DNA from: Ruminococcus sp.
GTDB taxonomy: Bacteria > Bacillota > Clostridia > Oscillospirales > Ruminococcaceae
NCBI GenBank assembly: GCA_029060305.1
Contig: JAIDUG010000054.1
Coordinates: forward strand, 1-38,611
Direction of reading: 5' to 3'
DNA length: 38,611 nt
In this document: piece by piece, positions 17,368 to 25,102 of the stretch
Layout of the letters: each line of letters opens with the position of its first letter
Position numbering within the stretch: the stretch's first letter is position 1
Program-made: the position numbers and the translations under genes
Notes under the pieces: generated by a model
Databases searched by the model: none
What the model saw: the letters and a program-made list of their open reading frames with translations, nothing else
Told to the model about the DNA's origin: nothing

Positions 17368-18204
17368 ATGATTATAGGAAAAAAAGAGTTTGATTTGGAA
17401 AGCAACTGCTATATAATGGGTATTCTGAATTTTACACCGGATTCCTTTTCAGACGGTGGAAAGTTCAATAACATAGATTCTGCACTTGAACACGTTGAGC
17501 AGATGATAAATGAGGGTGTGGATATAGTTGATATAGGCGGAGAATCCACACGTCCGGATTATATAAAGATTTCAGATGATGAGGAAATTTCCCGAATAGT
17601 TCCGGTTATTGAAGCGGTAAAACAAAGATTTGATATTCCTGTATCGCTTGATACTTACAAGTATAAGGTGGCAGAGGCAGGAATACAGGCAGGTACAGAC
17701 CTTATAAATGATATATGGGGTCTTAAATATGATAACGGACAGATGGCTCAACTGATTGCTGAAAAAAAACTTCCGTGCTGTCTTATGCATAACCGCAACA
17801 ATCAGAATTATAATTGTTTTATGGACGATATTATTTCCGATATGAAACAGTCAGTAAATATTGCACTGAAAGCCGGTATAAGAAAAAAAAATATCATTCT
17901 TGATATTGGCGTGGGATTTGCAAAGAGTTACGAAAATAATCTTGAGGCGATAAACTGTATTGATTGTTTCCGTAAAAGTCTTGGTTATCCGATTCTTCTC
18001 GGGACATCACGAAAATCTGTTATCGGACTTACTCTTGACCTGCCGTCAAACCAGAGAGTTGAAGGTACAATTGCAACAAGTGTTATTGGTGTTATGAAAG
18101 GCGTTTCAATGGTAAGGGTTCACGATGTAAAGGAAAATGCACGTGCTGTAAAAATGGCTCTTGCAATTATGAAAGGATATTTAAATGGACGAAATTCGTA
18201 TTGA
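17368..18204 (+). CDS. folP: Dihydropteroate synthase
   Basis: FolP joins p-aminobenzoate to hydroxymethyl-dihydropterin diphosphate to make dihydropteroate; it is the sulfonamide target. The 278-residue protein has the family motifs in order: GILNFTPDSFSDGG, DIGGESTRP, SLDTYK, and LLGTSRKS near the C terminus, with the TIM-barrel length expected. The start is ATG 17368, directly behind TTGAGGTG, which overlaps the end of the HD gene. The 3' end overlaps the next gene by 20 bases. Confidence 0.96.
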   Translation: MIIGKKEFDLESNCYIMGILNFTPDSFSDGGKFNNIDSALEHVEQMINEGVDIVDIGGESTRPDYIKISDDEEISRIVPVIEAVKQRFDIPVSLDTYKYKVAEAGIQAGTDLINDIWGLKYDNGQMAQLIAEKKLPCCLMHNRNNQNYNCFMDDIISDMKQSVNIALKAGIRKKNIILDIGVGFAKSYENNLEAINCIDCFRKSLGYPILLGTSRKSVIGLTLDLPSNQRVEGTIATSVIGVMKGVSMVRVHDVKENARAVKMALAIMKGYLNGRNSY

Positions 18205-19006
18205 TAATCTCAGGATATTTGCACATCACGGTGTTTTTGAACACGAAAATATAAACGGACAGAATTTCTATGTAAACGCTGTTCTGTACACTGATACCGA
18301 AAAAGCAGGCACTCTTGATAAACTTGAATTATCTACTGATTACGGAAGTGTGTGCGGACTTATTCACGAAACAATGACTGAGAATACTTTTAAACTTATT
18401 GAGACAACAGCACAGAAAACCGCTCTCGAAATACTGAAAAAATTTCCACTTGTTGAAAGTGTTGACATAGAAATCCGAAAACCTGAAGCTCCAATAGAAA
18501 TGGACTTTGAATCCGTTTCTGTAAAAATACACAGGGGCTGGCATACTGCTGTTATTGCACTGGGTTCAAATATCGGCGACAGAAGAAATTATATCGAAAA
18601 TGCCGTAAGACAGTTGGAAAACAGCGAATATATAAAAGATATTGAAGTTTCAGACCTTATTGTCACAAAGCCTTACGGTTACATGGAACAGGAAGATTTT
18701 CTGAATGGTGCTTTAGTATGCAGGACAGTTCTTTCACCTGACGGATTGCTTGATTTGTTACACGATATAGAAAACAGTGCTGACCGTAAACGTGAAATAC
18801 ACTGGGGACCTCGTACACTTGACCTCGACTTGATTTTTTATGACAACGCTGTAATTGATACTCCGAAACTCACTGTTCCGCACGTCGATATGTATAACCG
18901 TTATTTTGTACTGAAACCTGTATGTCAGCTTGTACCGTACTACAGACACCCTGTTTTAAATCTTACTGTTTCGCAACTTCTGGAAAGGCTTGAAAAGAAT
19001 GATTAA
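18185..19006 (+). CDS. folK: Fused dihydroneopterin aldolase - HPPK
   Basis: A bifunctional 273-residue protein. Residues 1-117 are FolB (dihydroneopterin aldolase: IFAHHGVFEHE, then IEIRKPEAPI). Residues 120-273 are FolK (6-hydroxymethyl-dihydropterin pyrophosphokinase: IALGSNIGDR, GPRTLDLDLIFYD, PH near the end). The fusion performs two consecutive steps just before FolP. Overlap with folP (20 bases) and with the reductase gene (8 bases) shows tight coupling. The same FolB-FolK order is seen in other Firmicutes fusions. Confidence 0.95.
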   Translation: MDEIRIDNLRIFAHHGVFEHENINGQNFYVNAVLYTDTEKAGTLDKLELSTDYGSVCGLIHETMTENTFKLIETTAQKTALEILKKFPLVESVDIEIRKPEAPIEMDFESVSVKIHRGWHTAVIALGSNIGDRRNYIENAVRQLENSEYIKDIEVSDLIVTKPYGYMEQEDFLNGALVCRTVLSPDGLLDLLHDIENSADRKREIHWGPRTLDLDLIFYDNAVIDTPKLTVPHVDMYNRYFVLKPVCQLVPYYRHPVLNLTVSQLLERLEKND

Positions 19007-19496
19007 TATAATAGTAGCGGTTTCGGCAAACGGCGTTATAGGTGCAGACGGCAGAATCCCTTGGAATATTCCCGAAGATAAAGAGTATTTCAAAAAAGTC
19101 ACGTCCGGAAATATCGTGATTATGGGACGGCGGACTTTTGAAGAGATAGGTTTTCCGTTACCCAATCGTTATAATATAGTTGTATCGGGAAGTAAAGATT
19201 TTCACGGCGAAAATCTTACTACTGCACGAAATCTTGAAAATGCACTGGATATTGCCGATAAGTACGGACAGGAAAACGGTATCAGAGAAATATTCCTTTG
19301 TGGCGGTGAAAAAATATATCGTCAGGGACTGGACTTTGCGCAACGTATATATATAACTTACATTGACGACGTGTACAAAGGGGACGCTTTTTTTCCTGAG
19401 TTCAGTACAGATGTTTTCCGGTCATATAAACTTATTCCCACAAACAACAGAAATCTTACTTTCTGCATTTACGAAAGATACAAAGAAACCCCTTGA
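18999..19496 (+). CDS. dfrA: Dihydrofolate reductase
   Basis: This NADPH-dependent enzyme reduces dihydrofolate to tetrahydrofolate; it is the trimethoprim target. At about 165 residues it shows IVAVSANGVIG, IPWNIPEDKEYFK, IMGRRTFEEIG and CGGEKIYRQ, all in the normal order. The start is ATG 18999, about ten bases after GGAAAGG. A TTG three codons upstream is possible but less likely. It is the last gene of the folate operon, and its stop codon lies within the stem of the terminator. GTP cyclohydrolase and the aminobenzoate genes are not in the window. Confidence 0.95.
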   Translation: MINIIVAVSANGVIGADGRIPWNIPEDKEYFKKVTSGNIVIMGRRTFEEIGFPLPNRYNIVVSGSKDFHGENLTTARNLENALDIADKYGQENGIREIFLCGGEKIYRQGLDFAQRIYITYIDDVYKGDAFFPEFSTDVFRSYKLIPTNNRNLTFCIYERYKETP

Positions 19497-19520
19497 ATAT
19501 ATTTTCAAGAGGTTTTTTTA
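19487..19520. terminator. Bidirectional terminator between the folate and CODH/ABC operons
   Basis: AACCCCTTGAA (19487-19497) pairs with TTCAAGAGGTT (19504-19514) with one mismatch. T follows on the plus strand; the plus-strand AAA before the stem gives a shorter T run on the minus strand. It serves the two convergent operons, whose stop codons are only 24 bases apart. Confidence 0.8.
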
Positions 19521-20291
19521 TTATATTATGTACTCAATAGTTTCTTCAGGTTTCATATTGAATAACTCAAATACCTTGTCACGAACCTGCAAAAAATCTC
19601 CTGCTGTGCGTTCTCTGTGACTTTTGAGAGGTACTGTCAGAACACTTTTTATTTTACCAGGGTTTGCGGTCATAATAACGATTCTGTCGGCAAGAAAAAC
19701 CGCTTCTTCAATATCGTGCGTAACCATTATAATAGTTTTCTTTTCTTTGCGTGAGATACTCAGAATATCGTCCTGTAGTTTCATACGGGTGATAGCGTCC
19801 AAAGCTCCGAAAGGTTCGTCCATGAAAACAATATCTGGATTGACTGCCAAAGCCCTTGCGATTGAAACTCTCTGTTGCATACCGCCTGAAAGCTGTCGGG
19901 GGTGGGACTTCCTGAAATCTGAAAGTCCTACCATTTCTATGTATTTTTTGGCAATCTTTTTGCGTTCTTCTTTCGGGACTTTCTGAGATTCGAGACCGAG
20001 TTCGACGTTTTTCTGAACAGTACGCCAAGGCAACAGACCGTAATTCTGAAAAATAGTAACGTTTTTTATAGACGGCTCTTTTACTTCTTTTCCGTCAATC
20101 TTTATGCTTCCGGAAGTCACCGGCGAAAAACCAGCCATTGCATTAAGGAGAGTACTTTTTCCACAGCCTGAAGGTCCGAGCAGGCATATAAATTCGCCTT
20201 TTTCAATGGAAAGTGAAATGTCAGTAAATGCAGTAAACTGCTTGCTGTCCTGTAAAAAAGTTTTTTCAGCGTTTTCTATTTCAATGTACAT
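19521..20291 (-). CDS. ABC importer ATPase, nitrate/sulfonate/taurine type
   Basis: The energising subunit of a binding-protein-dependent importer. The 256-residue protein has Walker A GPSGCGKST, the Q-loop in IFQNYGLLPW, signature LSGGMQQR, Walker B IVFMDEPFGALD and the switch His in VTHDIEEA, as in SsuB/TauB/NrtD. ATG 20291 follows GGGAGGTG and overlaps the permease stop codon by one base, so it is preferred over an extension upstream. It is the last gene of the operon led by the small membrane proteins and the CODH-like gene. Confidence 0.93.
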   Translation of the reverse strand: MYIEIENAEKTFLQDSKQFTAFTDISLSIEKGEFICLLGPSGCGKSTLLNAMAGFSPVTSGSIKIDGKEVKEPSIKNVTIFQNYGLLPWRTVQKNVELGLESQKVPKEERKKIAKKYIEMVGLSDFRKSHPRQLSGGMQQRVSIARALAVNPDIVFMDEPFGALDAITRMKLQDDILSISRKEKKTIIMVTHDIEEAVFLADRIVIMTANPGKIKSVLTVPLKSHRERTAGDFLQVRDKVFELFNMKPEETIEYII

Positions 20292-21052
20292 CAGTCCGCA
20301 CCTCCCCACGCTTTGAGTACCTTTTTTTCAGCAGTTTTCAGGAGACTGTCAAGAATAAGTCCTATAAGACCGATTACAATAATATCGGCGAAAAGTATAT
20401 CTGCACGGAGATTATTTCTTGCGTCGATAACGAGATAGCCGAGACCTGATTGTGTACCTGTCATTTCGCCTGCAACAAGAAACACCCACGCTGTACCGAG
20501 TGCAAGATGTATACTGTTTGCGATTTGCGGAAAGACTGCCGGAAAAATAACTTTCCACATTATCTGAGGCTGTTTTATTCCGAAACTTCTTGATACTTTT
20601 ATGTATATCGGGTCAATGCCGTTCACTGCTGAAACTGTTGACAGCAACACCGGAAAAAATGCGGAAATGAATATTATGACGATTGCCGGAATGTTACCGA
20701 TTCCAAACCACAATACAATAAACGGCATCCACGCCATAGGGGAAATAGGTCGCAATAACTGTAATGCAGGATTTATATATTGAAAGACTTTCGGCAGTCT
20801 GCCGAGGATAAGTCCGAACAGAACGGAAATTATTACTGAACTTACATACCCGACTGCGAAACGATACATACTTGCTCCTATGTGCGTGAAAAGTACGCCT
20901 GTTGAAATCATTTCGGTCAGTGCTTTGAACGCCTGCAACGGTGACGGAAACAACGCTGAACTGAAATCCGTCAGGGCATATATCAATTGCCACACTCCGA
21001 GTAACAGCAACAACGAAATAATTATATTTTTTATGGAAAGTAGTTTCTTCAC
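20291..21052 (-). CDS. ABC importer permease, SsuC/TauC type
   Basis: A 253-residue membrane protein with about six helices. The EAA-type cytoplasmic loop that contacts the ATPase lies near SRSFGIKQPQIMWKVIFPA, typical of binding-protein-dependent permeases of the nitrate/sulfonate/taurine family. It starts with GTG 21052 and follows the binding protein by 19 bases. The leader GAGTTGATATATAGTG is almost the same as the one before the binding-protein gene. Confidence 0.92.
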   Translation of the reverse strand: MKKLLSIKNIIISLLLLLGVWQLIYALTDFSSALFPSPLQAFKALTEMISTGVLFTHIGASMYRFAVGYVSSVIISVLFGLILGRLPKVFQYINPALQLLRPISPMAWMPFIVLWFGIGNIPAIVIIFISAFFPVLLSTVSAVNGIDPIYIKVSRSFGIKQPQIMWKVIFPAVFPQIANSIHLALGTAWVFLVAGEMTGTQSGLGYLVIDARNNLRADILFADIIVIGLIGLILDSLLKTAEKKVLKAWGGAD

Positions 21053-21071
21053 TATATATCAACTCTTTCTA

Positions 21072-21986
21072 TCAGAAATCATTTTTTACAAAGTCAGCAT
21101 ATGACGGCGGATTTTCAGATAAACCATATGACTTTACTTTTTCAGTCAGTATATTGTAATCTTCTTCTGTTATGTCAAGATTGTCATATGAAATCCACTG
21201 CAAAGACAATTCCAGCACTTCTTTTTCCTGACTGAGATATTTTTCAGCAGTTTCAAGGGCTTTTTCTTTTGTAAGGTTTTTTCCTGCCTGTTTGTAGCTG
21301 TTTACAAAAGTCTTTGCGTTTTCAGGATTTTCTTTAATGAATTTATCTGTAAGCACAAGTCCGCAACACAACGAATTTTCCCAGAGTTCAGCAGACTCAA
21401 ACAGCACTTTTCCTGCATTGAGTGAGATTGCCTTTGCTCCGAAAGGTTCAGCCACGCAGTAACCGTCAATCTGTCCGCCTGCAAGTGCTGAGGGCATTTC
21501 AGTGGGTGCAAGTTCGGTAATATTTATATCGTCTGTTGTGAGACCTGCTTTTGAAAGAGCATCATTCAGAAGAATGTTATGTGATGACTGTCTGTGCGGA
21601 ATGGCTATCGTTTTTCCCTTGAGTTCTTCAGGGGAATTTATATTTTCTGATGTGACTATAACGTTTCCGTCCTTGTGACCGAGTGCAACAGCTTTCAGGT
21701 CTATGCCCTGTTCCTTTGATTTCATTGCAAGCTCTATCAGTACGGAAGCACCGTCCACACGTCCCGAATTAAGAGCGTCCATTAGTTCATTCCACGAACC
21801 ATATTTTACAAGTTCAACCTGCAATCCTGTTTTTTCTGCAAGTTCGTCTGCTGTTTCGAGTACAGCAAGCGAATGTGTAATCGGCAGATAAGCAATTTTT
21901 ATTGTATCTGAATCGGATTTCTTACCGCAAGCTGTCAGTGAAAATGCAAGTAAGCCTGCTGTAATACCTGAAATTGATTTTTTCAT
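21072..21986 (-). CDS. ABC importer substrate-binding lipoprotein (SsuA/NMT1-like)
   Basis: This 304-residue lipoprotein captures the substrate outside the cell. The signal peptide ends in the lipobox LTAC, with the lipidated Cys near residue 20. The mature part follows the SsuA/NrtA/ThiY-like two-lobe fold: IKIAYLPITHSLAV at the start, GKTIAIPHRQSSHNILL as the second-lobe loop, and GQIDGYCVAEPFGAKA. It begins 42 bases after the CODH-like gene. The ligand cannot be read from the sequence; relatives bind sulfonates, nitrate, bicarbonate or pyrimidine precursors. The operon position implies that the substrate is related to the CODH-like enzyme. Confidence 0.9.
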   Translation of the reverse strand: MKKSISGITAGLLAFSLTACGKKSDSDTIKIAYLPITHSLAVLETADELAEKTGLQVELVKYGSWNELMDALNSGRVDGASVLIELAMKSKEQGIDLKAVALGHKDGNVIVTSENINSPEELKGKTIAIPHRQSSHNILLNDALSKAGLTTDDINITELAPTEMPSALAGGQIDGYCVAEPFGAKAISLNAGKVLFESAELWENSLCCGLVLTDKFIKENPENAKTFVNSYKQAGKNLTKEKALETAEKYLSQEKEVLELSLQWISYDNLDITEEDYNILTEKVKSYGLSENPPSYADFVKNDF

Positions 21987-22028
21987 AATATATCAACTCT
22001 CTTTTTCATATAAGAATGGAAGTAAAAA

Positions 22029-24122
22029 TCATTCCCAGCCGAGGGCTTTTCTTTTTGTTTTTATGTCCTCAACTATTTTGTTTCCGAGTGCTACGGGGTC
22101 TGTATCAACGTGCATTATAGAACCGAGCAACTCTCTTGTACCTTCTTTAAGAAATTCTATAACGTTCTTTGAGCCGTAAATCTGCGCCTCAACACAATGA
22201 TAGGAATTTATTCCCATTAAACGAAATCCCAGTGCCGCATCTATACCTTTTTCGTTTCCCCATTCCGGAGACGTGAAAGCAAACGGCATTTCGTAAAGAT
22301 TTTTTCCGAGAACTCCTGCTATTCCTGCGAATATTCCTGAAGAACGTGTATTATCAATACATTCACCGACGTGCCATACAGGCGGTAAATCAGGTGTTAA
22401 AAACTCTCTGAGACTTTCGCCGGTCTTGTCAAGTGCGGAAGTGTTGCAGTAACCGAGTTTCATTAAAGGGAACGAAGCACAGCCGTTTGAAAGAATAAGT
22501 ACATTATTTTTCAGAAGTATGTCTGCAACGTCAACTATTGCTTTTTCATAAAGCACTTTTGGATTATTGCAACCTACCATATTTACGATACCGAGTATTT
22601 TTCCGGACTTCAGTGCTTCCGCAAGCGGTTGCATACTGCCGAAACGTTTATGTACATATTCTACTGAAAATCCGACTTCTGCCTCAACTTCATACGGTGG
22701 AATGTATACAGGTATTCCCTTACGCTGTTCAAAACTTTCTATAGCACGTGTTACTATTTTTTCAGCAAGAGCCTTTGTTTCCGCAATGTTTGAATGGTGG
22801 TGGTCGTATTCGTAACGCTCAGCACCAGGAAGTCTTGCCGAATCGCTTGTTGTTACAACGGTTGTTTTAAAACACTTTGCGACTTCCATTATTGATGGGA
22901 AAACGTCCTGAACGTCAGCAACCCACAAGTCTAAAGCACCAGTACCGAGAACCAGTTCAGCAGAAACAGCGTTTGATAAAGGAATAACTCCGCCGTAACG
23001 GTACATAGCCGCCAGTCCTGAACAGCATATTCCATAAAAACGTATACCTTTAGCACCTTTTGATTTTGCAAGTTCTATGAATTTTTCTTCCTGACCTGTC
23101 TGTACAATCTGACTTACAAGGGTGGGAAGATGTCCGTGAACGGCTATATTTACATAACCTTTTTTCAATGCACCGATATTTACTTTAGAAGTTACACGGT
23201 CGCCGACACCGAATAAACTGTCTGTTGCGATATTTGCACCGACTACTCCGGAAAATGTAAATGCAAGTCCGCATCTCAGAAACTGTTGCATAATACTTTT
23301 CCAGTCGCCGTCAATAGCACAACCTGTCTTGTGATACGCTTCAAATACTTCGTGATACGCACTTATCGGCAGAATGTCAAGATTTTTCCACGTTTCCTGA
23401 CGTTCCGGAGGCACACACGCTTTTATAGTTTTGTATTCGTCGGGTTCTGTACGTGACATATCAGCAAGAAGTGCATCTGCCAAATCAATCGCTATTTGCT
23501 TTGTAGTACGGTCTTTTGTCGGTATTCCGAAATTTTCAGCAGTTGCTCTTATTTTCTGCTCTCCCATAATTGGAATATCAAGTTTACCCTCTGCCGCCCA
23601 TTTGAGTGAAAGAATTATTTCCCTTGCGTGCATACCGTGCTGTGCAGTACCTGCCGCCGCTGACCTGAGAAGATTTCTTGCAACTACCAAATCAGCATCT
23701 GCACCGCACACTCCACGAGGAGACTTTGCAGTAATTTTACAAGGTCCCATATTACATATTTTACAGCAGATTCCGGCAAGTCCGAAACTACACTGAGGTT
23801 TCTGTTTGTCGAAACGGTCAAATGCTGTATCAATGCCGAGCTGTTCAGCTCTCAGAAGCATTTCCCTGACAGCAGGGTCGGGGGTCTTATCAATAACGTC
23901 CTGTTTTGACGGAAAAGTTTTCTTGTATTCTGCTACGGCGTTCATATAGTCACGGATAAAAGCGTTAGGGTCTTTGTCGAGTTCTTCCTGATGGTCTGCT
24001 TTTGCAACGATTGTTGGTATACCATGTTCGTCGAATCCTATCAACGCACGGTGCGAATGAATGTGAGGTTTTTCGTGATTGTGAGAATGTTCGTGATTAT
24101 GATTATGTGTGTTTTCACTCAT
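22029..24122 (-). CDS. cooS: CooS-type Ni,Fe carbon monoxide dehydrogenase, divergent (C-cluster Cys to Asp)
   Basis: CooS interconverts CO and CO2 at a Ni-Fe-S C-cluster. The B/D-cluster cysteines are all present in PQCSFGLAGICCKICNMGPC and RGVCGAD. C-cluster ligands are conserved as His in VHGHLP and Cys in GICCSG, VGCNNPK, SNGCAS and HVGECIDN, as is the acid-base Lys in SPEWGNEK. The exception is the usual DxQC motif, which here reads ADVQD, placing Asp406 where the Cys333 equivalent should be. The His relay after the B-cluster keeps only two of four His. Residues 6-24 hold nine His, a likely nickel-binding tail, which helps explain the 697-residue length against about 635 usually. No cooC or cooF is nearby. 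It may be a CODH with altered chemistry or another redox enzyme. The recalled alignment to Carboxydothermus CooS supports the family strongly. Confidence 0.9.
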   Translation of the reverse strand: MSENTHNHNHEHSHNHEKPHIHSHRALIGFDEHGIPTIVAKADHQEELDKDPNAFIRDYMNAVAEYKKTFPSKQDVIDKTPDPAVREMLLRAEQLGIDTAFDRFDKQKPQCSFGLAGICCKICNMGPCKITAKSPRGVCGADADLVVARNLLRSAAAGTAQHGMHAREIILSLKWAAEGKLDIPIMGEQKIRATAENFGIPTKDRTTKQIAIDLADALLADMSRTEPDEYKTIKACVPPERQETWKNLDILPISAYHEVFEAYHKTGCAIDGDWKSIMQQFLRCGLAFTFSGVVGANIATDSLFGVGDRVTSKVNIGALKKGYVNIAVHGHLPTLVSQIVQTGQEEKFIELAKSKGAKGIRFYGICCSGLAAMYRYGGVIPLSNAVSAELVLGTGALDLWVADVQDVFPSIMEVAKCFKTTVVTTSDSARLPGAERYEYDHHHSNIAETKALAEKIVTRAIESFEQRKGIPVYIPPYEVEAEVGFSVEYVHKRFGSMQPLAEALKSGKILGIVNMVGCNNPKVLYEKAIVDVADILLKNNVLILSNGCASFPLMKLGYCNTSALDKTGESLREFLTPDLPPVWHVGECIDNTRSSGIFAGIAGVLGKNLYEMPFAFTSPEWGNEKGIDAALGFRLMGINSYHCVEAQIYGSKNVIEFLKEGTRELLGSIMHVDTDPVALGNKIVEDIKTKRKALGWE

Positions 24123-24426
24123 GATTGTTACTCCTTTTCAATATGTGTTTCGGGTCTTTTATAATTAATTTTGCAGTCCATGCAACCAGCCCAAGTGTAA
24201 CAGCAGAAATTCCTAAAAATGTATCATTAACCATGTCTGAAAATGACGGTGTAAAAAAGTCCGCACCCATTTCGGCGTATTCGAAAACCGCATCTACAAG
24301 CCACATTAAAGAAGCTCCCCAGTAAATAAAGCACAGGTCTGAGACTTTCATGACATCATGCTGAGCGTTTCTGTACCATATGAGAGTACAGACGACTGCC
24401 GAAACGATTGTTATTAATAATGTCAT
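24115..24426 (-). CDS. Small membrane protein of the CODH operon (second)
   Basis: A 103-residue protein with three predicted membrane helices (residues 1-17, about 32-48 and 70-90) and a short charged tail. I recognise no family. The start ATG overlaps the stop of the preceding gene (ATGA), and its own end overlaps the cooS start by eight bases, so all three are translated together. Coupling to a CODH-like enzyme suggests a membrane anchor, electron-transfer partner or metal-handling role, all inferred. Confidence 0.8.
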   Translation of the reverse strand: MTLLITIVSAVVCTLIWYRNAQHDVMKVSDLCFIYWGASLMWLVDAVFEYAEMGADFFTPSFSDMVNDTFLGISAVTLGLVAWTAKLIIKDPKHILKRSNNHE

Positions 24427-24803
24427 GTTATTTCCTCCATTGATTTTTTCTTATGTTTTTCGGCGATACCTGAAATAATCAGCATACCAATCCATGCTGT
24501 TGTGACTGTCAGTGCCATTCCAACTCCGACAGTTGATATTTCGCTAAGCATTGCAGAAAACGATTCCGGACTTTCCGCTGAAGTAAGAAAAGGGAAAAAC
24601 GGTTTTATTTCACCGTGCCATACGTGTTCAAATGCAAGCAGTAATGAACCGCCCCATAAGAGTTTTGAAAGCCATTTTAGCTTTCCCGAAAAACGTAAAT
24701 TATCCGGTGTAATTTTTCCAGAATTATTTTCCTTTGATTCTAAAATATGTGATGCAACAGAAGTCACAACTGCTTCCGCTACAGGTACAACAAAACAAGC
24801 CAT
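24423..24803 (-). CDS. Small membrane protein of the CODH operon (first)
   Basis: The first gene of the operon encodes 126 residues with hydrophobic segments at about 1-20, 45-62 and 90-112. Between the last two lies FEHVWHGEIKPFFPF, whose two His could bind metal or haem on the outer face. No known family is recognised. ATG 24803 follows AAAGGAAA at a normal distance. The gene overlaps the next membrane-protein gene by four bases, and the pair probably forms a two-subunit membrane unit. Confidence 0.8.
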   Translation of the reverse strand: MACFVVPVAEAVVTSVASHILESKENNSGKITPDNLRFSGKLKWLSKLLWGGSLLLAFEHVWHGEIKPFFPFLTSAESPESFSAMLSEISTVGVGMALTVTTAWIGMLIISGIAEKHKKKSMEEIT

Positions 24804-24853
24804 AATAATTTCCTTTGCATTTATATTTCCTACTTAAACTATAGGATATATAG

Positions 24854-24882
24854 ATTATAAAACATTTTTCCCGATTTGTCAA
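24854..24882 (-). promoter_or_regulatory. Perfect sigma-A promoter of the CODH/ABC operon
   Basis: On the minus strand TTGACA (24877-24882) and TATAAT (24854-24859) match consensus exactly with a 17-base spacer. Transcription starts near 24847. The promoter is divergent from the one at 25018; the 135 bases between hold no gene. Confidence 0.9.
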
Positions 24883-25017
24883 TACGTTTTCAGATTTTTG
24901 GTAAATATATATATTATTCCGCCTTTATTATACTGAAAATGTAGCACAAACGTAAAGAATCTTTTTTTACAGACAGAATGTGCCAATAGCTCTCCTCAAA
25001 AAAATAAATAAATACTA

Positions 25018-25046
25018 TTGACATAAATTGTAATAAGATGTATAAT
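25018..25046 (+). promoter_or_regulatory. Perfect sigma-A promoter of the large ATPase/HEPN operon
   Basis: TTGACA (25018-25023) and TATAAT (25041-25046) match consensus exactly with a 17-base spacer, predicting strong constitutive transcription from about 25053. Confidence 0.9.
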
Positions 25047-25055
25047 TATAATAAT

Positions 25056-25072
25056 CCTCGTGTAATGCGAGG
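25056..25072 (+). promoter_or_regulatory. 5'-end mRNA hairpin
   Basis: CCTCG and CGAGG around a seven-base loop would form within a few bases of the predicted transcript start, a position typical of hairpins that protect mRNA from decay. The strong ribosome site GGGAGG (25088-25093) follows. Confidence 0.45.
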
Positions 25073-25102
25073 AAAATGTAATTTCAGGGAGGTAGAAATA
25101 CC

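Noticed and set aside
24045..24110. The alternating CAT/CAC-type stretch at the start of the cooS-like gene, viewed as a DNA repeat or regulatory element.
   Set aside because: It is explained by the His-rich coding sequence and is in frame with the conserved enzyme.
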